NCBI GenBank assembly: GCA_050291245.1
Contig: JBNKJP010000033.1
Location: forward strand, 40,660-104,659
DNA length: 64,000 bases
Direction: 5' to 3'
DNA from: Thiodiazotropha sp050291245
GTDB taxonomy: Bacteria; Pseudomonadota; Gammaproteobacteria; Chromatiales; Chromatiaceae
Shown here in pieces: positions 33,129 to 42,200 of the stretch (within the stretch, counting starts at the first letter, position 1; each line of letters opens with the position of its first letter). The position numbers and the translations under genes are program-made. Below the pieces are notes generated by a model. That model was not told the origin of the DNA. It saw nothing but the letters and a program-made list of their open reading frames with translations, and made no database searches.

Positions 33129-34157
33129 TCAGGCGAACTGCTTCAAAAAGCGCAGATCGTTCTCGAAAAACAGACGCAGATCGTTGACCCCGTAACGCAG
33201 CATGGTCAGGCGCTCGACCCCCATACCAAAGGCGTATCCGGTGTAACGCTCGCTGTCGATGCCCACATGGCGGAACACTTCCGGGTGGATCATGCCGCAG
33301 CCCAGCACTTCGATCCAACCGGTCTGACTGCACACCCGGCAGCCCTCACCGCCACACATCACACACTCGATATCCACCTCCGCGGAGGGTTCGGTGAAAG
33401 GAAAGTAGGAGGGACGGAAACGCAACTTCAGTTCGCGTTCGAAAAAGCGGCTGAGAAAGTCGTACAGCACCCCTTTGAGATCCGCGAAGGAGACCTCTTC
33501 ATCCACCAGGAAGCCCTCCACCTGATGAAACATCGGGGTATGCGTCAGATCCGAATCGCAGCGATAGACCCGCCCCGGGGCGATGATGCGCAACGGTGGC
33601 TGGCTCTTCTCCATGGCCCGGATCTGTACCGGCGAGGTATGGGTACGCAACAACCGGTGCGCATCGAAATAGAAGGTATCGTGCATGGCGCGCGCCGGAT
33701 GGGTCTCCGGGATGTTGAGGGCCTCGAAATTATGATAGTCGTCTTCGATCTCCGGCCCTTCGACCGACTCGAATCCGGCGTGCGCGAACAGCCGTTCGAT
33801 CCGACTCAGGGTGCGGGTCACCGGATGCAGTCCGCCCCGGTGCAGTCCGCGCCCCGGCAGGGTAACGTCAATACGCTCTTCGGCCAGACGCTTGGCCAAC
33901 GCCGCCTGGGTAAGGGTTTCACGCCGCGCCTCGATGGTCTGCTGCAGGCGCTGCTTCGCCTGATTGATGGCCTGTCCCGCCTGGGGACGCTGATCCGCCG
34001 GCAGCGTACCGAGTTTCTTCAACTGGGATGTCAGTTGACCGTTCTTGCCCAGGTAGTCAACACGGACCTCATCGAGTCCGGCCAGATCCCGTGCCTGATC
34101 GATGGCCTGTTCCGCGGCCTCTACAAGCCCCGCAATGTCCAATGTGGAATCGTCCAT
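33129..34157 (-). CDS. pheS: Phenylalanine-tRNA ligase subunit alpha
   Basis: 342 residues with an N-terminal coiled coil that contacts tRNA and the class II catalytic core (HPARAMHDTFYF motif 1 region, RCDSDLTHTPMFHQVEG motif 2, and GMGVERLTMLRYG motif 3). GCGMIHPEVFRHVGID is also conserved. It carries out aminoacylation of tRNA-Phe with PheT. A strong hairpin lies between rplT and pheS. I found no clear Phe-rich leader peptide. Confidence 0.98.
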   Translation of the reverse strand: MDDSTLDIAGLVEAAEQAIDQARDLAGLDEVRVDYLGKNGQLTSQLKKLGTLPADQRPQAGQAINQAKQRLQQTIEARRETLTQAALAKRLAEERIDVTLPGRGLHRGGLHPVTRTLSRIERLFAHAGFESVEGPEIEDDYHNFEALNIPETHPARAMHDTFYFDAHRLLRTHTSPVQIRAMEKSQPPLRIIAPGRVYRCDSDLTHTPMFHQVEGFLVDEEVSFADLKGVLYDFLSRFFERELKLRFRPSYFPFTEPSAEVDIECVMCGGEGCRVCSQTGWIEVLGCGMIHPEVFRHVGIDSERYTGYAFGMGVERLTMLRYGVNDLRLFFENDLRFLKQFA

Positions 34158-34241
34158 CTGTCGTTAAACCTCAAGTTCGCTTTCGTCCATCCCTTTCCCG
34201 GCATGGCGCAATGGTTAGGGTCGCGGCCCTTATTCAAAAAA

Positions 34242-34279
34242 CAAAAAAGGGGGAAGCCGAAGGCCTTCCCCCTTTTTTG
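34242..34279 (-). terminator. Strong hairpin terminator between rplT and pheS
   Basis: On the minus strand AAAAAAGGGGGAAGGCC-TTC-GGCTTCCCCCTTTTTTG, 41 bases after the rplT stop and about 85 before pheS. It can end the ribosomal transcript or act as an attenuator of pheST. Confidence 0.85.
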
Positions 34280-34320
34280 CTCACTGTGTCGCCGGTCAGA
34301 CCGTGCGCGACAACAGCCGT

Positions 34321-34680
34321 TTAGCTGGAAAGAGCGGCCTTGGCCTGTTCTGCCAGCACGCTAAATGCAGCCTTGTCGTTGACGGCCAGATCAGCCAGCA
34401 TCTTACGATCGACTTCGATATTGGCCAGGTTCAGGCCATTGATCATGCGGCTGTAGGAGAGACCGTTCTCCCGGGCGCCGGCGTTGATACGGGCAATCCA
34501 CAGGGCACGGAACTGACGCTTTTTCTGGCGACGATCGCGGTAGGCATACTGACCGGCCTTGATGACCGCCTGTTTGGCGACGCGATAAACTTTGCTGCGG
34601 GCTCCGTAATAACCCTTGGCTTCGTCAAGCACCTTTTTATGACGGGCGCGTGCTTGTACACCACGTTTGACTCGAGACAT
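34321..34680 (-). CDS. rplT: 50S ribosomal protein L20
   Basis: 119 residues with SRVKRGVQARARHKKVL at the start and LWIARINAGARENGLSYSRM, diagnostic of bL20. L20 assembles early on 23S rRNA and, in E. coli, represses translation of rpmI-rplT. It starts 24 bases after rpmI. Confidence 0.98.
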   Translation of the reverse strand: MSRVKRGVQARARHKKVLDEAKGYYGARSKVYRVAKQAVIKAGQYAYRDRRQKKRQFRALWIARINAGARENGLSYSRMINGLNLANIEVDRKMLADLAVNDKAAFSVLAEQAKAALSS

Positions 34681-34704
34681 GTTGGTTTCCGGTTCCGGTT
34701 GAGG

Positions 34705-34902
34705 TTAAGCGTAAGGCATCATCCGACGGGCCATGGCCACATCGGTCTTCGCGATGGTGTTGGGCGAACGCAGTTGGCGCTTCCGCTTGGTGCTCTTCTT
34801 GGTCAGAATGTGACGTCGATGCGAGCTGTTGCATTTAAAGGAACCGGACGAGGTGCGTTTGAAACGCTTGGCCGCGCCCCGATTGGTCTTAATCTTAGGC
34901 AT
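34705..34902 (-). CDS. rpmI: 50S ribosomal protein L35
   Basis: 65 residues, MPKIKTNRGAAKRFKRTSSG and KKSTKRKRQLRSP, matching bL35. It lies 44 bases after infC in the conserved infC-rpmI-rplT order. Confidence 0.98.
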   Translation of the reverse strand: MPKIKTNRGAAKRFKRTSSGSFKCNSSHRRHILTKKSTKRKRQLRSPNTIAKTDVAMARRMMPYA

Positions 34903-34946
34903 AGTCGTTAAACTCCGCTATTTGCGCGCCGCAGTGGCGCGAAAGG

Positions 34947-35465
34947 TTACTTTTTCTTGGGACCCAGCACCATCACCATCTGGCGGCCTTCCATCATGGG
35001 TTTCTGTTCAACCTGCCCATAATCGGCCAGATCCTTCTCCACCCGTTCAAGAAGTTCCAAACCCAGTTCCCGGTGCGCATGCTCGCGTCCGCGGAACCGC
35101 ATGGTGACCTTGGTCTTGTCCCCGTCTTCTAGGAAACGTATCAGGTTGCGCAGTTTTACCTGATAATCCCCCTCTCCCGTCCCTGGACGGAATTTGATCT
35201 CTTTGACATGAACCTGCTTTTGCTTCTTTTTTGCGGCCTGTTTCGTTTTCTTCAATTCAAACAGAAACTTGCCGTAATCCATTACGCGACAAACCGGGGG
35301 CTCCCCGTTTGGTACGATCTCAACAAGATCCAAACCTGCTTCCTGAGCGGCCCGTAAGGCCTCCTCGATTGAAACAACCCCAACTTGTTCACCATCGACT
35401 CCGATGAGTCGGACTTTGACAGCCGTGATGTCATCGTTTAAACGGTGCTTTTTAACAGCAGCGAT
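34947..35465 (-). CDS. infC: Translation initiation factor IF-3, apparently starting at an ATC codon
   Basis: 172 residues: N domain (GVVSIEEALRAAQEAGLDLV, PVCRVMDYGKFLFE), basic linker and C domain (EIKFRPGTGEGDYQVKLRNL, RGREHAHRELG, ending MVMVLGPKKK). IF-3 keeps the subunits apart and checks the start codon. The only strong ribosome-binding site, TTTTTGGAGGAA, is eight bases before ATC at 35465-35463 (then GCTGCTGTTAAAAAG). The upstream TTG at 35489 lies ahead of that site and cannot use it. E. coli infC starts at ATU/AUU for self-regulation, so a rare start here fits the family. The start choice is my inference. Confidence 0.93.
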   Translation of the reverse strand: MAAVKKHRLNDDITAVKVRLIGVDGEQVGVVSIEEALRAAQEAGLDLVEIVPNGEPPVCRVMDYGKFLFELKKTKQAAKKKQKQVHVKEIKFRPGTGEGDYQVKLRNLIRFLEDGDKTKVTMRFRGREHAHRELGLELLERVEKDLADYGQVEQKPMMEGRQMVMVLGPKKK

Positions 35466-35502
35466 AGCCGGTTCCTCCAAAAAGTTCAAACCCCAAAAGT
35501 AG

Positions 35503-35530
35503 AAAAAGCACCGGCCATACCAGTGCTTTT
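35503..35530 (-). terminator. Hairpin between thrS and infC
   Basis: On the minus strand AAAAGCACTGG-TATGG-CCGGTGCTTTTT, five bases after the thrS stop. It may reduce read-through into infC or protect the thrS end; infC probably also has a promoter inside thrS, as in E. coli. Confidence 0.7.
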
Positions 35531-35534
35531 ACAC

Positions 35535-37451
35535 TCAATTCACACGTTTCCGTACATCCGCGCGCATCCGCTCGATGAAGTCTTCCAGGGGCATGGAACC
35601 CAGATCCTCACCGCTGCGGGTACGTACTGCAACGCTACCCTCTTCCATCTCCCGGTCACCCAGGATCAGCAGATACGGGATACGCATCAACGTGTGCTCG
35701 CGGATTTTAAAGCCAATCTTCTCATTTCTCAAGTCCGATTCCACCCGGAAACCGTTGTCCCGCAAGGATTTGAGACATTTATCCAGATAATCGGCCTGTC
35801 GATCGGTGATATTCATCACAACCGCCTGCACCGGAGCCAGCCAGACGGGGAGCGCCCCGGCATAGTGCTCGATGAGGATACCGATGAAACGTTCCAGGGA
35901 TCCCAGGATCGCCCGGTGCAGCATCACCGGGACCTGTTTGCTGTTGTCCTCCGCGATATAGGAGGCCCCCAGGCGCTCCGGCATGGAGAAATCGAGCTGA
36001 ATGGTACCGAGTTGCCAGACCCGCCCGAGGCAGTCCTTGAGCGAGAATTCGATCTTGGGGCCATAAAACGCCCCTTCACCGGGTTGCAGCTCCCAGTCGA
36101 GTCCCTGCTGATTGAGTGCGTCTTCCAGGGCCTTCTCCGCCTTGTCCCAGACCTCGTCGGAACCGACCCGTTTCTCCGGACGGGTGGAGAGCTTGACCAG
36201 AACCTCTTCGAAACCGAAGTCCTTGTAGACCTCGAACAGCAGCTGATTGAACGCCAGCACTTCCGAGAGAATCTGGTCTTCGGTACAGAAGATGTGCGCA
36301 TCGTCCTGGACGAAATTGCGCACCCGCATCAGGCCGTGCAGGGTCCCCGAGGGTTCGTTGCGATGACAAGAACCGAACTCCGCCAGACGCAGGGGCAGAT
36401 CCCGGTAGCTCTTCAGGCCGTGGTTGTAGATCTGGATGTGCGCCGGACAGTTCATCGGCTTGATAGCATAGACCCGGTCATCGGTCTCGGTGACGAAGAT
36501 GTCGTCGCGAAACTTCTCCCAGTGCCCGGATTTCTCCCACAGGCTGCGATCGATGACCTGGGGGGTGTGCACCTCCTGATAACCGTGGTCTTTCAGTTTG
36601 TCACGGATGTACTGCTGGATGGTGATATAGATCCGCCAGCCCTTGTCGTGCCAGAACGCCATGCCCGGAGCCTCTTCCTGGGTGTGGAAGAGATCCATCG
36701 CCTTACCGATTTTGCGGTGATCCCGTTTCTCGGCCTCTTCGAGACGGTGCAGGTAGGCATTCAGCTCCTTCTTGTCCCGCCAGGCCGTACCGTAGATACG
36801 CTGCAGCATCTCGTTGTTCGAGTCGCCCCGCCAGTAGGCTCCGGCCACCTTCATCAGCTTGAAGCCCTTGCCGAGCCTCCCGGTACTGGGCAGATGCGGT
36901 CCCCGGCAGACATCGAACCAGTCACCCTGGCGATACACTGAAACCTCTTCCCCTTCGGGAATGAACTCGCGGATGATCTCCACCTTGTATTTTTCACCGA
37001 TCCCCTCGAAGGTCTGCATCGCCTCGTCCCGATCCCATACCTCGCGCTGGATCGGCAGATCCCGCTTGACGATCTCGTGCATACGCTGTTCTATCTTCGC
37101 AAGATCATCGGGGGTAAAGGGTTCGCTGCGCGCGAAATCATAGTAGAAACCATCCTCGATGGCCGGACCGATGGTGACCTGGGTACCGGGATAGAGTTCC
37201 TGGACAGCCTGCGCCATGACATGAGCGGCATCGTGGCGCATCAACGGCAGGGCCTCGTCATCGCGACTGGTGATGATCGAGAGATCACTGTCCTGTTCAA
37301 TCAGGTGGGAGGTGTCGACCAGATTACCGTTCACAAGACCCGCCATGGCTGCCTTGGCCAGGCCGGGACCGATGGCGCTGGCGACATCCATCACCGTCAC
37401 CGCCTGGTCAAATGCGCGTTGGGAACCGTCGGGAAGCGAAATAACAGGCAT
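35535..37451 (-). CDS. thrS: Threonine-tRNA ligase
   Basis: 638 residues. N-terminal TGS domain (MPVISLPDGSQRAFDQAVT), editing domain with HDAAHVMAQAVQELYP and the HD..C region, class II core (MNCPAHIQIY, RNEPSGTLHGLMRVR, HRAILGSLERFIGIL) and C-terminal anticodon-binding domain. It charges tRNA-Thr and edits Ser-tRNA. First gene of the thrS-infC-rpmI-rplT-pheST-ihfA series. Confidence 0.98.
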   Translation of the reverse strand: MPVISLPDGSQRAFDQAVTVMDVASAIGPGLAKAAMAGLVNGNLVDTSHLIEQDSDLSIITSRDDEALPLMRHDAAHVMAQAVQELYPGTQVTIGPAIEDGFYYDFARSEPFTPDDLAKIEQRMHEIVKRDLPIQREVWDRDEAMQTFEGIGEKYKVEIIREFIPEGEEVSVYRQGDWFDVCRGPHLPSTGRLGKGFKLMKVAGAYWRGDSNNEMLQRIYGTAWRDKKELNAYLHRLEEAEKRDHRKIGKAMDLFHTQEEAPGMAFWHDKGWRIYITIQQYIRDKLKDHGYQEVHTPQVIDRSLWEKSGHWEKFRDDIFVTETDDRVYAIKPMNCPAHIQIYNHGLKSYRDLPLRLAEFGSCHRNEPSGTLHGLMRVRNFVQDDAHIFCTEDQILSEVLAFNQLLFEVYKDFGFEEVLVKLSTRPEKRVGSDEVWDKAEKALEDALNQQGLDWELQPGEGAFYGPKIEFSLKDCLGRVWQLGTIQLDFSMPERLGASYIAEDNSKQVPVMLHRAILGSLERFIGILIEHYAGALPVWLAPVQAVVMNITDRQADYLDKCLKSLRDNGFRVESDLRNEKIGFKIREHTLMRIPYLLILGDREMEEGSVAVRTRSGEDLGSMPLEDFIERMRADVRKRVN

Positions 37452-37500
37452 AACTACATTTCCTCATCAGTGGTGGCCCATACGAGAGGCCACTTGAAAA

Positions 37501-37531
37501 CAAAAAAAGCCGGCGAAGCGGGCCGGCTCGG
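37501..37531 (-). terminator. Terminator-like hairpin in the thrS leader (possible attenuator)
   Basis: On the minus strand AGCCGGC-CCGCTTC-GCCGGCT followed by seven T residues, about 50 bases before the thrS start and downstream of any likely promoter (only repeats lie further up to 38150). Its place between promoter and gene suggests attenuation of thrS. Confidence 0.55.
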
Positions 37532-37998
37532 CGAGAGGGTTGCGGCTGACACACGGAGTCAGTCGGGAACGGGCCTTTGACAGATGGCCCAATAGCGCCT
37601 TATAACCGCACATATTCAACGGGTTATCAGGCGCTCTTTAAGGAACGAGGAGTCTAATACGCCCTACTCTGCAAGTCAAAACCTGACAAGGCACCTCCAC
37701 TTGTAAAAAATATCCTGATTACCCACTTTACTCAGCCAGTGGATCAGTCTCCAACAGCAGTTTTGAGTGTTGAGTTTTTAGTTTTGAGTGGATGAGTTCG
37801 CTGCGCTCACAGGTTTTTTTATGCCTCCTCTCCCGCGAAGGAGGGTGTTGCAATAGGCGGAAACAATGAATTTTCTGGATGCGATCCTTAGCGCCCCCAG
37901 CCCGCTGCGCGAACACCCATCTGAAAGCAACCGAGTGCATTCATCAAGCGGACGCGATCGTGTTAAGTCAGCGTGAGAGGGCATCAAGACCGAAGCTT

Positions 37999-38107
37999 CT
38001 CGTTCCCACGCTCCGCGTGGGAACGCAGACCGGGGTATGGATCACTCAGCAAGGCTGATCGTCACAACAGGCTTAGTAGGCATTCCCACGCAGAGCGTGG
38101 GAACGAG
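37999..38107. repeat. BIME-like paired REP palindromes, inverted copy of the element at 7.8 kb
   Basis: CTCGTTCCCACGCTCCGCGT followed by GGGAACG (37999-38025) and the inverted partner CATTCCCACGCAGAGCGTGG followed by GAACGAG (38081-38107). The spacer, read in reverse, matches that of 7812-7918 at most positions (AAGCCTGTTGT, CGATC, CTGAGTGATCC, ACCCCGG). The 700-base gap between thrS and the HD-GYP gene holds only this element and the thrS leader. Confidence 0.75.
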
Positions 38108-38150
38108 GAAGTACACCCAACTCTGCAAGTCAAAACCTGGCATTGGACAA

Positions 38151-39236
38151 TCAGTTGTCCGCATAATCGACGGAGATCCTGAAAAAATCGTCTGTCAACG
38201 TCATGAAGGCGTTGATCAGGCTTGGATCGAAATGGCTGCCCGATGCCTCATGGATCACCTTTACCGCGTATTCATGGGGATAGGGATCCTTGTAAACCCG
38301 CCGGTTGATCAACGCATCGTATACATCGGCAATCGCCATCAGGCGTCCGGAAATCGGAATCGCATCCCCTTTGAGTCCCTGGGGATAGCCACTGCCGTCC
38401 CAGTGCTCGTGGTGGCTGTAGGCGATCTCCCTGGCCATGACCAGGAAATCGGTACTGCCCAGAACCTGTTCGGCGCGCAACAGGGCATCGTGGCCGTAGC
38501 GGGCGTGCTGCTTCATCATCTCCCACTCTTCCGGGTCAAGTTTCCCAGGTTTGAGCAGAATCCGGTCCGGTACGCCAACCTTGCCGATGTCATGCAATGC
38601 CGAGGTCTTGTAGAGCAGTTCGATGGTGTGATCGTCAAGATAGTCGGCATACAGCCCCATCTCTTTCAATCTGTGCGCCAGACTAAGAATGTAGTTCTGG
38701 GTGCGCAGGATGTGCTTACCGGTTTCGGTGTCCCGAGTCTCCGCCAGGGAGGCCATGCAGTAGATCGCCACGTCTTTCGTGCGGCTGAGTTCATCGGTGC
38801 GCTCACGTACCTTGGTTTCGAGTTCGAAGTTGCGGTTGGCCAGTTGCGCCCGGGCCTGGTTGAGGGCGATGTGGGTGTTCACCCGGGCCTGCACGATCGG
38901 TGGACTCATGGGTTTTGAGATGTAGTCCACCGCCCCCAGTTCGAATCCCCTGAGTTCGTCCGCCACTTCGCTCTTGATGGTGAGAAAGATGACCGGGATA
39001 TCCCGGGTCTGGGGATTCGCCTTGAGCTTCTCGCAGACCTGATAGCCATCCATATCGGGCATCAGGATATCCAACAGTATCAGGTCGGGGCGTGGATCCG
39101 AGGCAGCGCGGCGCAGTGCCTGTTCACCATCCTTTGCCACCACGATCTTGTACTGATCCTGAAGTAATTCCATCAGTACATCGAGATAGAATTTCTCGTC
39201 ATCAACAATCAGTATCTTCGGTCTTTCAAGGGTCAT
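38151..39236 (-). CDS. Response regulator with HD-GYP cyclic-di-GMP phosphodiesterase domain
   Basis: 361 residues. The receiver domain (about 5-122) has ILIVDDEKFY and the phospho-acceptor in LILLDILMPDMDGYQV. A short helix leads to the HD-GYP domain (about 170-345): TSALHDIGKVGVPDRIL has the HD pair and HHEHWDGSGYPQGLKG the GYP motif. Such RpfG-type proteins degrade cyclic di-GMP when phosphorylated. The start overlaps the end of the hybrid kinase gene by four bases (ATGA), so this is very likely the output of that kinase. Confidence 0.93.
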   Translation of the reverse strand: MTLERPKILIVDDEKFYLDVLMELLQDQYKIVVAKDGEQALRRAASDPRPDLILLDILMPDMDGYQVCEKLKANPQTRDIPVIFLTIKSEVADELRGFELGAVDYISKPMSPPIVQARVNTHIALNQARAQLANRNFELETKVRERTDELSRTKDVAIYCMASLAETRDTETGKHILRTQNYILSLAHRLKEMGLYADYLDDHTIELLYKTSALHDIGKVGVPDRILLKPGKLDPEEWEMMKQHARYGHDALLRAEQVLGSTDFLVMAREIAYSHHEHWDGSGYPQGLKGDAIPISGRLMAIADVYDALINRRVYKDPYPHEYAVKVIHEASGSHFDPSLINAFMTLTDDFFRISVDYADN

Positions 39237-42200
39237 TCCGATGGTTCCTTTAGGGTTTCTTTCAGGCGACTCAACATGACCAGGGCGTCATCGAAATCGT
39301 AGCCGTTGATCAACTCGGTCATCCGACTGAAGATGCGCTGAGCCGCTTCATCAGGTAGTTTTACCTCGATCGCGGACAGCAGGTTACGGGCTTCCGGATC
39401 ACCCTCTTCCAAGGCTTCAGTCAGCCGCTCGAGCAGTGACACCACATCCTCGGTATTCGTTTCAGGTTCCGCCAGGTCATCCGCTTGTCCCGCGATCACA
39501 CGGTCATTGTCAAGCTGTGTCAGCGAACTGATGAAGGTATCGAAACGCTGGGCAAAAGTCTTGAAGGCATCTCCATCCAACAAACCCTCCTTGCCTTCCA
39601 GCAACTGGGACTCCAGGGTTCTGGCCGCCTGTTGCAGTTCAAGTCCGCCCAGATTACCCGAGACGCCTTGCAATGTATGTAACTCCCGACGCGCATCATC
39701 CTGCTCATCGTGCATCAATAGATCCTGAAAGCGCTGTAACGAATGACGATGATGGGTTAAAAAGTCCGCCAGCAACCGGGCGAACAGTTTGCGATTGCCG
39801 CCGATGCGTTCAAGACCCCAGGCGAGATTGATACCGGGAAGAGTATCCGGAAAGCTCGGCTGTTGATCAGCCGTGGGTGTGCTGACCGCTGGTGGCGGTT
39901 CATCGCCGGTCTCCAGCCAGTTCTGCAGGGTCGCGTGCAGACGGGCCGGCTCGATCGGTTTGGCAATATGGTCGTTCATCCCGGCCTCGAGACATTTTTC
40001 GCGGTCGCCACTCATCGCATGGGCGGTCATCGCGATTACCGGTAAACCGTTGAACTTCTCCTCGGCGCGAATGCGTCGTACCGCCTCGTAGCCATCCATA
40101 CCCGGCATCTGGATATCCATCAACACCAGATCGAAGCTTCGGTCATGCAACAGTTCCAGTGCCTGATACCCGTCTCCCGCTATACTGACTTCCACGCCCA
40201 TCAGTTGCAGTATCTCTTGGGCGACCTGCTGGTTGATCGGGTTGTCCTCAACCAGCAGAACCTGACCCTGCAGGGGTTGCAGTTTCATACTGCTTGAGCG
40301 CTGCCTGGACTCCGCGGTGAGTTCCTGATTGAACGATTGCATGATCGCATCGAACAACACCGAAGGACTGACCGGTTTAATGAGAAACCCATCCAATCCG
40401 GCATCCTGGGCAGACTGCATGACCTCTTCACGCCCGAAGGCGGTTACCAGCATGACCACCGGCTTGTGGCTCAGCTGCAATTCCGATTTGATCATACGCC
40501 CTGCCTCGACCCCATCCAAACCGGGCAATCGCCAGTCCATCAGCACCAGCTGAAAGGGTTTGTGCTGTTTGTCGGCCTCTTCGATCTGGCCGAGCGCCTG
40601 CTCGGCGCGGCCTACCGTGGTCACACTGAAGGTAAAGGATTCCAACATCTCGCCGAGGATCTGCAACGCCATGGCATTGTCATCCACCACCAGGGCGCGC
40701 AGTCCGCGCAGTCCGGGAGCCGGCAACCAGGAACGCTCCGCTTGCTGGCGAGGCAAAACAAAGGGCAAGACAAACGAAAACCGGCTGCCCCGGTCCGGTG
40801 TGCTGTCAACTTCGAGATGCCCTCCCATCAGATGCACGAGTTGCTGACTGATGTTCAAGCCAAGCCCGCTGCCCCCGTAACGTCTCGTGGTGGATCCGTC
40901 GAGCTGGGTGAAGGCATCGAACAAACGCTCGACCTGGTCCTGCGGTATACCGATTCCCGTGTCCTCAACACTGAATTTCAGGCGTACCTGCTCGGCCTCC
41001 CGCTCGATCTCACTCACCAGGATGGTCACCTCACCCGTTTCGGTAAATTTGATGGCGTTGGATACCAGGTTGACCAACACCTGCCCCAGACGCAGGGGAT
41101 CCCCGACCAGGTTGTCCGGCACCTGCAGATCCTGCTGAAGCAGGAGTTCCAGGCCTTTCTCCTCGGCGCGGATGGCATTGATACTCAAAAGGTTGTCCAA
41201 CACCTCGCCGAGGGAAAACGGAACCTGTTCGACATCCAGTTTTCCGGCCTCGATCTTGGAGAAATCGAGCACATCATTGATCACGTTCAGCAGTGCGTTC
41301 GCCGAGATCTGGATCTTTTCGATGTAGTGCTTTTGCCGTTGCGACAATTCGGTCTGCATCACCAGATGACCAAAACCGACTATCGCATTCATCGGGGTGC
41401 GGATTTCATGGCTCATGTTGGCCAGAAAATAGCTCTTGAACTGATTGGCCTGGTCCGCTTCCGCCTTGGCGGCAGCAAGCGCCCGCTTCTGCCTGCGGGT
41501 CTGGGCCAGCCACAGAAAACTCAGCAGTAACAGAACCGCCGCGCCGGCGACGACCCGCCACAGCAGTGTGTAGTTCACCTCGACCTCGTAACGTATCGCG
41601 AGGGATTCCTGACGCATTGCGCGACGTTCGTCCTCCCCGATGGAGGCCAGGGCTTTCTCCAGAATAGCGAACAGTTCGGGACTGTCCTTGCGCACACCGA
41701 TGGAGAGTGCATTGGTATAGGGTGTTGGGGCGGCGACCTTGAGATTACCCAGCCCGAGCCGATCGATCAGGAAACTGCCGATCGTGAGATTGCCCACATA
41801 GGCATCCGCCTTGCCCGATGCCACGGCTCTGAGCGCATGTTCCGCAGTAGCATAGGGGAACAGATCAAGATCGGGTCGATCCCGCTTCAGATTCTCTTCG
41901 ACCATATAGTTTTTCACCACCGCGACCCGTTGCCCTTTGAGCTCCGGCAATCCGGTCAGCAAGGGACTGTTCTTCCGATTGAAGATCATGATGGGAGACT
42001 GCAGATAAGGGCTGGTGAAATTCAGATAGCGCAAACGCTCCGGAGAGGAACTGATCGCGGGCAGGACGTCGATCTCGCCGGCCTCCGCCTTGTGCATCAC
42101 CTGTTGCCAGGTCAGGTTGGTGTCTACCACCATCTCAAGCCCGAGCATCTCGGTCAGGTGTTGCATGAAGCGAAAGGAGATTCCCCGGTACTGTCCGTCC

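Noticed and set aside
34157..34242. Phe-rich leader peptide for pheST attenuation
   Set aside because: Short frames exist in the leader but none has a run of Phe codons between a start and a hairpin in the needed order.
35445..36941. 498-codon plus-strand frame opposite thrS
   Set aside because: thrS on the other strand has full family motifs; the frame is a shadow.
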